Source: Ailanthus altissimus
Lineage: Eukaryota; Streptophyta; Magnoliopsida; Sapindales; Simaroubaceae
DNA: 64,000 bases
Assembly (NCBI GenBank): GCA_946807835.1
Contig: OX327695.1
Span: forward strand, 30,406,001-30,470,000
Direction: 5' to 3'
Made by a program: the position numbers and the translations under genes. Shown piece after piece: positions 47,053 to 57,921 of the stretch (positions are counted from its first letter, which is position 1; the number at the start of each line of letters is the position of its first letter). Under the pieces are notes generated by a model. The model saw only the letters and a list, made by a program, of their open reading frames with translations, made no database searches and was not told the origin of the DNA.

Positions 47053-48214
47053 ATGGCAACTCTGTCTCAGCCCCACCATTCTTGCACTGTGATGGCCCTC
47101 AGCCTCGTTCTCCTCTTCATTTCGAAAGGTTAATAAAATTCAGAGCTTCATGTTGTATAATTAATTTTCATAGTTTTTGTAAGATTCGTCTTATCACTAG
47201 AAGTTTCATGTTGTTTTGTCATTACAGGTGTTAGTGCTGCTACATTCACATTCGTGAACAAATGCGACCACACAGTCTGGCCAGGAATCTTAGGCACTCC
47301 GAAACTGGACAGCACTGGCTTTGAACTCCAGAAGGGCACTTCACGTTCATTCCAAGCGCCAACGGGCTGGTCCGGTCGTTTCTGGGGTAGAACCGGCTGC
47401 AACTTCGACGGCTCAGGCCACGGCTCCTGTGCCACTGCCGACTGCGGCTCCGGCCAAGTCGAATGCAACGGAGCCGGCGCCACCCCACCTGCCACCTTAG
47501 CTGAGTTCACCCTCGGCTCCGGCTCACAAGACTTCTACGACGTGAGCCTCGTTGACGGCTACAACATCCCTATAATTGTCGAAGGGAACGGGGGATCGGG
47601 TGCGTGCGCGACCACGGGATGTGTCAGTGACTTGAACAGGAGCTGCCCCAATGAACTGAGAGCTCAAAACGGCGCCGCCTGCAAGAGTGCTTGCGAGGCG
47701 TTTGGTAACCCTGAGTACTGCTGTAGCGGCGCGTACAACTCACCCGCCACTTGTAAGCCGTCCATGTACTCGGCCATATTCAAGAACGCGTGTCCGAAAT
47801 CTTATAGCTATGCTTATGATGATGCCACGAGTACCTTTACATGTACTGGCGCTGATTACAACATCGTATTTTGTCCCACTTCTCCAAGGTAACGTTTCAT
47901 TTTCGTTATCTTGTTTGTTCAGTTTTAACACTCAAATGGGTTTATTGAGTTACAAGGATTTGACATGTTTTTTTTAATGGTGATTGATTCCTGGGTGCAA
48001 TTTGAAGTCAGCTAGTAATTCTAATTCATCACCAAAAGGAGCAGAAACAGATGGGTCAGGGTCGGATTCGGAGCCAGTACAGGCAGCTTCATTTGCTAGT
48101 TCATGGTTAGCAAATTTGGCCATTGGAGATTCAACCAGAAGCCAGCCTTCTTTTGCTTTGCAATTCATTCTTGTTCTAGCTATTTCTCTGTTTCTCCTGT
48201 TCTTGCAATTGTAG
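47053..48214 (+). CDS. Thaumatin-like protein with GPI-anchor-like tail (TLP2)
   Basis: A PR-5/thaumatin-like protein in three exons: 47,053-47,128, 47,228-47,888 and about 48,016-48,214 (about 311 residues). Residues 1 to about 29 form a signal peptide (ALSLVLLFISKGVSA) before ATFTFVNKC. Exon 2 encodes the whole thaumatin fold with all sixteen cysteines. It also has the family signature region GWSGRFWGRTGC and acidic-cleft residues in [16 protein letters not shown] and GCVSDLN. Exon 3 gives a Ser/Pro-rich linker and the hydrophobic end FILVLAISLFLLFLQL, typical of a GPI signal, so the product would sit on the outer plasma membrane. Members act in defence or as beta-glucan binders; which applies here is unknown. 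The conserved intron 2 acceptor, at 47,999-48,000, reads AA. The AG at 48,014-48,015 keeps the frame with five fewer residues. If intron 2 is retained, TAA at 47,890 ends a secreted form at FCPTSPR. Confidence 0.92.
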
Positions 48215-49510
48215 TTTTTCCTGAACGGTAAATTTAGTCTAAAGAGAGAGAGAGAGGGAGAGAGCTCGAACAGCAACATTGTGGTGATTATCACTTCGGT
48301 TTTTGCCTAGCTAGGAAAACAAGACAAAATCCAGAGTAAACAAACCCACCTCCAATTCTAGCATATTTAACGTTTGTTTAGTAGTAGAAATATTATTAAT
48401 ATGTAGAGCATTTTCTTTTCAGAATTAGAATGTGTTATTTAATTTCAACCTTTGCTTTTTGCTTACATTTCTATGGTCCTCAATCTTCTAGCTTCCTAGC
48501 TAAAGCTAAAGTAAAATAATAATTATAAAAAGAACAAATAGAGACTCGAAGTCTCTCCTTTCTCTTTATTCTTTTCATGACTAAATGCCTCAGTTTGGTG
48601 GATGTGGGGCGTGTGCAAAGCACCACATTTCGGGTATCAGAAGCTGCTTTTTAAGCCGTGCTTACAAGAAAAGTAAAGTTAATGAAGAAAAAGCAAAGCA
48701 AAGTAGCGAGTTTTTCCATTGTGTAAAAGTACAGTTAATTAGGCTTCCGTTAACTTTTTGGATAGCTTGGCACAATCGAAGTTTATTTTGACAGTTAATG
48801 GTGCAGATATTTTAACACCCAGTTGGAATTTTTTTTTGGGGCAAAAGACTGGGCGCACTCAGATATTAAATTGAGAAAATCATATCTTTGTTGAATAGTA
48901 TTGATTATTAGTGTAGTGTTTTATAAGGAAGTGTATTGTTTTTATGAGAAGGAAAACTACTCTTGGTTAACTACTCCAAAATTGTTCTGTATTGCATTAT
49001 TGGATTAACAGCATTACATGAGTTAAAAATATAGAAAATTTAGAATTCAAATGCAACTCTTAACTACTTTAATCAACAACAAATCAAATTCAAAAACTAA
49101 ACTCCTATTATTATTCTAACTTATTGGTTCAAGTTTTAAGCAGCAAAAGTAGCATCATTCAACAAGTAGCATTTCAAGATAACAATATAGAATGGAGGAA
49201 TTTGAGAATTACGGAAAAGCAAAATCATGATCAAATGTCAATCATTACCCTATCTCCACATCCAAGAAATCATTGTCACACCAAAATCACCTTTCCTATT
49301 ATCACTTTTAAGTAAACCGTTAATAAAATGAAATGGGAAAGCTCCTAAATTTGGAAAAAAAAACTTTGATTAAACCAAAAAAAGGAGTCTATGATTTAGG
49401 GTGGTGGGATGTCACAAAATAGATGATTGGACAGCAGAATTCCGAAGTGGATTGGCTTCAAATATTGCTATCATTGTATCAACATTGTGAAGGTTTAAAC
49501 AAATACTGCA
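48215..49510. other. TLP2 3' region and intergenic DNA
   Basis: The TLP2 3' untranslated region starts here and includes a GA-rich run near 48,245. A 68-codon frame at 48,585-48,791 has no recognisable motif. Nothing else is supported. Confidence 0.5.
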
Positions 49511-49747
49511 TTGGCGGATATAGGAAAATTGAGGGACCATTTTGCTGTATTTGAAAGAAATATAAAGCTAAGAGACGAGCCAAAACAAGTTAATGATCCA
49601 GATTGCCGTCCAAAGGGTTGTGATGTTTCAGTTAAGTTAATGTTAAGAGATGGATTTGGTCATCAATTTGCGTGGGGCTACAATGAAGAAGGAAACAAAC
49701 CTCCTTTTCTTGAAGATAAGATGAAGATAGCAATCTATTCTCAATGA
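49511..49747 (+). CDS. Unidentified open frame, 78 codons, possible exon fragment
   Basis: It starts MADIGKLRDHFAVFERNIKLRDEP and ends DKMKIAIYSQ before TGA. The composition is charged and protein-like, unlike the low-complexity frames around it, and there are no long homopolymers. I recognise no family. It is followed by a small tandem repeat (about 49,780-49,850, units of ACTTTCACCATAACTTTATGCTGA). It may be a decayed exon of a displaced gene or part of a transposon. Confidence 0.3.
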   Translation: MADIGKLRDHFAVFERNIKLRDEPKQVNDPDCRPKGCDVSVKLMLRDGFGHQFAWGYNEEGNKPPFLEDKMKIAIYSQ

Positions 49748-51112
49748 TGCTTCCCTTTTTAGCTTTCTCGAAACTTTTACCATAACTTTATGCTGAAACT
49801 TTCACCATAACTTTATGCTGAAACTTTCACCATGTCACATAACTTTATGCTGATATAAGGAACATTTAAGCTTATTAATATTTGAAAAAAGATATTTTGT
49901 ATGAATATTGATGGGATGCCAAATCGAGCAATAGTATAATATAATACAAATTAAATAAATTAACAAAAATGCTTACCAGTTACCAGATGTTGTATATGGT
50001 GGCAGCTGATTTTGTGAACTATGATAAGTTCAGTCATTAGCATAATTGCCATATCGCCAGTTATATTTAGAGAAAATCTTACAATCTTATTGATATTGAT
50101 AAGAGTTTAATTTAATATCTTCAACTAATACATCTATACTAGTGGTGGTAATCTCAAGAGAATCCAAAAATTGACTTCTGCGAGCAAACGGTTCATTGAG
50201 CAACATTAGAGTAAACTGAAGGGGGCTCAATTTTGCAAACATGTGTTAATTCTAAGAATTGGGTATATGATTTGGCAACTCTGGCAAATTCAATGAGATA
50301 AATAATTTGCATTTGAGGCAGCTAAGACATATCAAGTGTGACAATTACAAAATCACAGAATCTGTCTGAAACTTACTAGTTTCAGGTTTTCAGCTATGGG
50401 AAATACAATGCTGAGTTTCTTTATTCACGACCATTGCCATCAATCATTGTTCACAAACTTTAATACCCCCTATTGCTTCCAGTCAACTTCAACCACTAAT
50501 CAAGCCAAAATTCTATACAATTCAACCTGTGTTAGTGCTAAGTTATATTCTCATCCCTTAGTGTAACTTTCTTTAATGCATGGGAGTGCCTATTCGGGCA
50601 TGTGAGGATGTATCATAAATTGCACAAACTTTGAAGGAAAATAATGTGAATTCATGAAATCAAGGTTAGTTCAATGTATTACTCAATATCTATGCAGAAG
50701 AAAAGATTTAAAGGTCTGCATCAGCCTAGAATTCAAGCCAAGACATGTTCAGATTTTCACTCCGTGGATTACGGATGTTCAATGCTGGAGCATATATGCA
50801 AAAAGCATTCAACAATTTTTCTACTTTCGAGTAAATACTTGGTGTAATTAATCACATAGCACTGGATATCTTTTGACATTGTTCTACATCATCCCTTAGA
50901 AGGATGGTTTTTGTTTACACATTAACAGCTATATCTTAAAGGCTATTAAAGTGCAATTTTGATGCTCAAACCAAGATAAGGAATCTCACGTCAAAAGTTT
51001 CAGTGCATTCATCTATATTAAGTTCAAAAAGGAAACCACCATAAATTAGATTGATCAAAAACAACATCTGTGTGCTTTTGATTCCTATTGGTAAACCATA
51101 AATCAGTAGGAC
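49748..51112. other. Intergenic, no gene recognised
   Basis: A 24-bp unit containing AACTTTATGCTGA is repeated about three times at 49,780-49,855. No gene or element ends are recognised in the rest. The minus-strand methyltransferase gene ends at 51,113. Confidence 0.5.
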
Positions 51113-54100
51113 CTAGTGCTGTAGTGATATATAGGGTCCATCAATCTGTAGACCACAATAGTGTATTTGGCAAGTGTTTGTACGGGGGATTCCACATTTG
51201 TGAAAAAATAATATACTATTCATGCCCCTACAACAGCAACTAAGGATGAAAAAGTTTTCCAAGGAAACTGCATCTAAGTGCATGAAATATGTGCAGATAA
51301 TATAAGAAATATAGGCTCCAAAAGTTCTGAGTGTAATTCTCACCAATAATAGGTAGCAATGATCCTTGTCATAGCTGGACCAGGAATCATCTCCATTCAT
51401 GAACATCTGATGACGCTTCCAAATTTCAGCATCATAGTTCTCTATTATGCTAAAATGAAAATTATTTTCTGCAAGTTCCTCTAAAAACTTGTCCAACGAG
51501 TCACCTCTTTTAGGGCTGAAAAATATAGCTTCTGAAGGGCCCATCTTTTCAACAAAAATTTGACAGTTTGAGCGAGGCCTTTGTGGAACTCCTTAAAAAA
51601 AGTGCTGCCAAAATGAAATGTCAAGTTAAGAATATCAAAGGAGATAAACTTATCACAAAAGTGAGAAACTCGAATCGGTTGTGCTTATATGCTTATGTGT
51701 TCATGCATTGCATACTAAGTAGGACTGCTTTTTGTCAATTAGTGAAGAATACTTAGATATCTCATCATCTCCAGGCCATTAAAAATTATAAGTGACAAAT
51801 GAGGAAGGCATTTGTGGAATTCCCATAAAAGTGCTGTCAAAATGACACAAAAAAGATAAGCCTATCACTAAAGCAACAAAATCATATCAACATTTGCTTG
51901 CCTGTGCTCGTCTCTATATGCATTGCATACTACATATGCAAGCCTCTTGTCGTCTAGTGAAGCAAACTAAGACTAGGCCATTAAGAATTAACCGACAGCA
52001 AGTTTTACTTGCTCAAATAAGACGTAAATGACTCAATTATAAAGTTGACCGTGAAAGAATGAGGTATCTAATATATGCATATGAGAAGAAAAACTTGTCC
52101 TAAAAGAGAAATAATCATGTCAGCCTGTGCTTGCATGTTAATGTATCATGCATTTTATACTAGGTACAAGTGCATTTTGTCCATTAGTGAAAAGAACTTG
52201 GATATCTTGACGTCTCCAGGCCATTAACAATCAACAACGATCAAGCTTTCAGTTTATAAAAGTTATTAATAATAAAAAATCAGATAGATATGAGTATGGG
52301 GACCATTGTCTGAATATGAAAGTTGGCCCAATCATGACACTGCGGCACCAAAAGCCATCCAACACCGTCTTTATCCATGGTAAGGAAGAAAGTATCATTG
52401 GGCAACTTAAGCAGTTTGTAACATAATTTACATTACATATGGTACATAATCACTTAATCCATATTTGATGATTCTCTTTACTTTATACAGGAGTCCTCAC
52501 AGGTGGGGCATAACAGATACTATAATAAAATGGCAATGAAGAGAATAGGACATACCAGTCACTTGCAACAATGACATCAAAAGTGTTGACAATACCAGAA
52601 AAATTTTCCTGGTTCCAATGCAGTGTCAAAGCCTTCACAGTTGTGCCACCAAATGCTCTGGAGTTGGCATCTATGTTACGCTTGATATCTGGATGTTAAG
52701 GGAAAACAAAAGAGGTAACACGGTTGCTTTTGTAACATAGTTAAGCAATGCAACAAAGGCATTTAGTGATATCCAGGTGACCAACTAAAATTAAATACAA
52801 GGAGAACTACCAATAAGACATGTTTCCATTCACATGATTAACTGACTTGCACAGCCTAAGAATTAAACCAATGACAAGACTGGGTGAAGATTACCCTACC
52901 AATAAGTTGCATCTCAAAATGAACACCAAAGAAATCCACTTGACATTTCAAAACTATAATGAGAATAGAGAGCCATGTCTGATTCATGTTGCAACACTCT
53001 AGAAGGCCAGCAACTAATGCCAGTTGGTATTATTTACGTGGTTCAAGCAATTTATAGAGCAACAGTTAACTGTGCAAATATTGCCATATAATCAAGTTCT
53101 GATAAACAAACAATTTGTCACAAACAATTTCTGTTCTTGGAATTGCAAACTTCCAATTTCAGCCACTAAGGGGTAAATGCAGTCTAGTCCAAACCCAAAT
53201 TGAAGGGGTTGGACTTCAGTTGTGCATCTGTCAGCACACGACTACAAAAGCTTTAATGTAGTCTAATTAGATTAGGCTCAGATTTGCTCGCGCACGAAGT
53301 TCTGAATCTAATGGTCTCATATGCATGATCACTATCTGTAAGAACGCGAGTCCAATATTCATTTAAAGTCTGATTATTTTATAATTCAAAAAGAACATGC
53401 GAAAGTGAAATTGCATCAATGTTTACCGTATTAGAAACATATCCATAAAGTCACCGAATAACCGTAACAGAAACTCGGTTAATGAATTCCCAATATTAAA
53501 GCACTTCCCAATATTATGTTAGTATTGCAGGAATTCAAACCTCGATCAAAATTAAAAAATATAGCTAAAATTCCGATTGTTGCTCCTGAATCTCCTCTAG
53601 CAGCCCGCGATGTCTAACAAAGTCAACCACTTCTGTACAGTAGTGGAAAGGAGCCAACCATCTAGAATTCAACCTGTCAAGCACTGTAACCCTCACATGT
53701 GTTCCAATTCTACAACCATATGTTCCCCTCCCCTCTAAAGTACAAACCAAAGAAATTGCCTACAGTTTTAACTTGCAATAAGTTTTTATCACTCCAGTAA
53801 ACAGGAGGGAAAGAGGCCATAGATTCTCTATATAGTTGGAAACCCAATGCTTTGGAATCACCTTCTCCCCTCCATGTGGTAATAGCTAGCATGACTAATC
53901 AAAAGGATACAATCAACTACTTGAGGATTTCCATCAGAGATTGCAACTTCTAATGCTTCTGTAGCTGCTGCAATAACTAATCCAGCTAAGCCATAGCCAG
54001 ACCCAAGCTCAATAACTTTTTTAGACCTGGAGAATTTTTTTTTGAAAAAAGCAGTTCAGATTACACAAGTAAACTAAATACAGAACAACTAAGTAAAGAC

Positions 54101-55193
54101 AACGTCCAAAAGAGAACCTAAACATATCTGCATGTGACAAGCAGTAAAAAGCAAGCACATCCTCTGATGGCCAATGACCTGTAAAACAAAAGAACATATG
54201 AAATTATCAACATAAACATACCAATCAACAAAGAACATTACCCACTATATAAGCAGAAGATCAATAATGCAGGACGCACCAAAATTCGTAACCTTAAATA
54301 GAGCATAAAGACCAAACGATGCAATGAATAAATATTCAACGAAAAATAAAATCTATGAATGCAAAATACCCAACATTGGTATTATTGTGTCTTGAGAGTG
54401 AAACTAGACTATGATTAAGCAGAGACTCATCTTACTTGTTTCTTAAACAACATACATAAGTCTTGACAGCTGATATTTTAAGTTATCTAAATACATTAGT
54501 TGTTGACTAAAGAGAACTTACATACGAGTCCAGTATTGTCAATATTATATCTATTACAGATCTCAAAATCGCTGAGGTCAGCGTAGTTATCCACCCTTTG
54601 TCTGCATTTAGTTTCACGGAGAGTAACCATCACATTCAAAACATGTATTTTTTTTTCAAAGAACAAAAGTTGTGCAAAACATCAAAGGCAACAAGAGCTT
54701 CACAAGTAATGTTAGAGCTTCGAATATAAGAGACATGCACCAGTTAGCTATAATTAACATAACATAACATCACCTAACATTCAACGTTCAATATCACCAA
54801 GTGTTCGAAGAAATGAGTCAGAGGATGAACAGACGTGAGAAAAAGCTTGGGAGAAGAAGCGACCGGCAATGTGTAACATACGAGCGCATCTCTGGAATCA
54901 GGAACTTTATCGAGCAATTGGCAAGGAATCAAGTTGAATCCTTGCGTTGTCTTTCGAGAAATGCGATTGATAATGCCAACTTGAGATTGCTCATCTGAGA
55001 ATTAAGACTAACAATAATAATCATAACTAATCACATTCAAAAGTTTTCAACTGTTAACACAGTTAAGCTAACGATCAGAGATGAATAAAGTACCTGAATT
55101 TGGTGGAGAGGAACGACGAAGAAGAGCTTGACGAAGGATTTTCCATCTCAACAACGACGGTCTCACCCTCGTTTTGGTGTTATCAGTTTCCAT
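51113..55193 (-). CDS. CAMKMT: Calmodulin-lysine N-methyltransferase, seven exons, frame break in last exon
   Basis: It transfers methyl groups from S-adenosylmethionine to a lysine of calmodulin. Exons on the minus strand: 55,094-55,193, 54,835-54,994, 54,522-54,601, 54,118-54,178, 53,911-54,026, 52,556-52,688 and 51,113-51,604. All introns are GT-AG and phases agree through exon 6 (650 coding bases). Landmarks are RWKILRQALLRR in exon 1, RISRKTTQGFNLIPC in exon 2, and DLSDFEICNRYNIDNTGLVC across exons 3-4. Exon 5 has the SAM motif VIELGSGYGLAGL, exon 6 has FDVIVASDC, and exon 7 has TFFKEFHKGL. At about 51,545 the frame breaks: four A residues are present where five would continue into MGPSEAIFFSPKRGDSLDKFLEE. 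This is either a real mutation or a homopolymer error. After DKDHCY the usual proline is leucine, and the frame runs about 70 residues past the normal end to a stop at 51,113. It is the most distal gene found. Confidence 0.9.
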
Positions 55194-55269
55194 AAGTTCT
55201 TTAAGGTCAGCTCTTCTGAACATTTGATTAAGGACGTGTTTGTATTCGGGTGCAATGCTTTTAATCACA

Positions 55270-56974
55270 TTTATTATATAAATTGTTGTAATTTATATAA
55301 AATGCTTTGCCTATAAATATGATTACGTTCCATTTGTAATTCTTTTAATTTTAATATTTTTATAATTTTTATAATATTTTTATAATTTTTATAATATTTT
55401 TTAAAAGTTTTTAAGTATACAGAATATATTTAGTTCTCACTTTTTATTTATAATATATTATTAACACGGTTTTCAGATAAATTCAAAATTTAATTTTTAT
55501 ATTAAAATTTTGATTTATTTTATTTTATATTTATTTATTTTTACATGTTTCATTTACATTTAATTATTATTTGTATTGTGTTTATATTATTGTATAATAT
55601 AATCTTTATGAATATGCATTGTGATTATCATTTATTTAAATTTTTTATATTAAAAAATAAAAAAATATTATACATCAGTTATCTCATATTTATATTATGT
55701 TTATTCTTTTAAATTCGAATATTCTATATGCAAATTGAAGTTTGCATTACAAAACAATAAAATTAAAATTTGAAGTGCAATTAATTAATTTCATTAATTT
55801 AAAATTTGAAATTCTATATCATAATTTTTGAATTTATTTCTTTTAATTACTTATTCAAATAAAAAGTTATGTCTCCTCATTGATATATAGAAGACTGTGT
55901 CTTATTATTATTATTATCTTATAAAAGGTTATGCCTCATTATTATTATTAATTTATAATAGGCCATGCCTCTCCATTATTATCAATAGAAAGCTATGCAT
56001 CCTCAATACTACTAATACATAAAATGTCTTGCCTTTTAATTATAATTATTTTATGCATATGAAAGGCCATGCATCCTGAACATTACTTTTGATATATATA
56101 TATATATATATTATGAATTTGTTGAATAATATTTATATTTCATCATAATAATTTTAATTCCCTACTTTATATTTAAAGCCCTTGAAAAATGTCTTTTATA
56201 AATTTACAAACTCCTACACTTGACGCATCTAAAAAATTACCTATCATAGGTACTGAATGTTAAAATATACCACCAAACTAATAGCTTGAAAAAAATGATT
56301 GAATAAAGAAAATGACGTGTCCCTATAGAACAAGTTAAGAACTATAACTTTTCTATATTATCATCTATGTGAAAGATTGAAAGCTCAATATTTAAGGGCT
56401 TGCAGATCTTCTAAGAAAATCTAAAAGAAAGTACGATATGTTTTCTTCCAAGAGCAAAATATGAGTGGATAAATATGAGATTGTATGATCTTATAAGTGT
56501 TGTTAAATACGATTCTACTTTCATAACAACTACCTCACAACCAAAATTATGTGATGAGAAAATTACATAACAAGATATGTTAGAGAAAACATATTTTTCA
56601 TGCCTCTAATGTTGCTCTATAGTAACAGTATTGTGAACGATGATATAAAAATACTTAGAATTAATATTATGTCTTCTACTTGTTGAATAAAATACTGAGC
56701 TCTAATTGAAAAATCATGAATGAGGTTCAACTAGTTCTCAGATATTATCAGAAGTGAATGCAAATATTCATAATAAAGTTAGATGTGGTTATGGGAGAGA
56801 AAGAGGGCACAAATAGGATGATAAAAGAATAAATGCCCTAAGTATTATAAAAATATATGTTATTAATATAGTGGATTATGAAGCATCTACCAAGGTAAAG
56901 GAATAAAATATGGAGACAAATATTATTAATGACTTAAGATCCGGAAGGTCTTACTTATATAGATGTCTTTAATC
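55270..56974. other. AT-rich subtelomeric spacer
   Basis: About 1.7 kb with no recognised gene. It has TTTATAATTTT repeats (55,360-55,400), a weak repeat of ATTATTATTA...AGGCTATGCCTC-type units (55,880-56,080) and a TA run at about 56,090-56,110. Confidence 0.55.
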
Positions 56975-57437
56975 TCGTTGGGTCTAGGGTTAGGGGTTTA
57001 GGGTTACGATTTAAGAGTTTAAGATTTAGGATTTAGGGGTTTGAGTTTACGGTTTTAGGATTTAAAATTTAGGGGTTTAGGGATTAGGGATTTAGGGGGT
57101 TTAGGATTTAGGGTTTTTATGGTTAAGGTCAGGGTTTGGGAAATAGGGTTGGGGGTTTTGGGGTTTAGGGTTTGGGGTTGGGGGTTTTAGGATTCGTAAT
57201 TCGGGTTAAGGATTTAGGGTTTGGAGTTTAGAGTATGGGGTATAGGATTTGGGGTTTGGAATTCAGGGTTTGAGATTGGGGGTTTCAGGGTTTGGGGTTC
57301 GGGTTAAGGGTTTAGGGTTCAGAGTTCAGGGTTTTGGGAATGGGGGATTGAGGGTTTTGGGGTTTGGGATTTGAGATTTGGAGTTCGGGTTAAGGGTTTA
57401 GGGTTTAGGGTTCAGGGATTTGGGATTTGAGGTTTGG

Positions 57438-57546
57438 AGTTCAGGATTCGGTATTCGAGGTTTGGGGTTTATGATTTGGGATTTGAGATTTGGGGTTCAG
57501 GATTCGGTATTCGGAGTTTGGGGTTTACAATTTGGGATTTGAGATT
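57438..57546 (+). repeat. 54-bp tandem duplication in degenerate telomere
   Basis: Two successive units contain GTTCAGGATTCGGTATTCG, then GTTTGGGGTTTA, then ATTTGGGATTTGAGATTT. They arose by duplication of already mutated telomere variants. Confidence 0.7.
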
Positions 57547-57658
57547 TCAATTTAGGGTTAGGGTTCAGGGTTCAGGGTTTAGGGTTTAGGGGTTAGTGGT
57601 TAAGGGGTTGGCGTTTGGGGTATGGGGTTTGGGTTTTGCGACTTGGGGTTTGGGGCTT

Positions 57659-57730
57659 GGGGCTTGGGGTTATTAGGTTATTGGGGCTTGGGGTTATTGG
57701 GTTATTGGGGCTTGGGGTTATTGGGTTATT
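57659..57730 (+). repeat. 24-bp minisatellite, three units
   Basis: Three units of GGGGCTTGGGGTTATTGGGT plus TATT (the first with AGGT). It is a telomere-variant-derived minisatellite inside the transition zone. Confidence 0.85.
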
Positions 57731-57921
57731 AGGGTTTAGGGTTTGGGGGTTTGGGGTTGGGGTTAGGGTTTGGGCGTTTAGGGTTTAGGGTTTAAGGTTT
57801 AGGGGTTTAGGGTTTAGGGTTTAGTGGTTTGGGGTTTGGGGTTTGGGGTTTTGGTTTTGGGTTTTGGGTTTAGGGTTTTAGGGTTTAGGGTTGAGGGTTA
57901 GGGTTTAGGATTGAGGGTTGA

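Larger units (their letters stand above)
56975..57921 (+). repeat. Degenerate telomere-like repeat, subtelomeric transition
   Basis: About 950 bp of variant heptamers on the same strand as the telomere: TTTAGGG mixed with TTTGGGG, TTCAGGG, TTTGGGA, TTCGGGT, TTAGGGG and indel forms. Regularity rises toward the right. This is the proximal zone expected where a plant telomere grades into subtelomere. Confidence 0.93.

Noticed and set aside
47148..47510. Antisense frames over TLP2 exon 2
   Set aside because: The plus strand encodes a complete sixteen-cysteine thaumatin domain. The antisense frames are shadows of its GC-rich codons.
54801..54998. Plus-strand 65-codon frame
   Set aside because: It lies opposite exon 2 of the methyltransferase, whose splice sites and phases agree with its neighbours.
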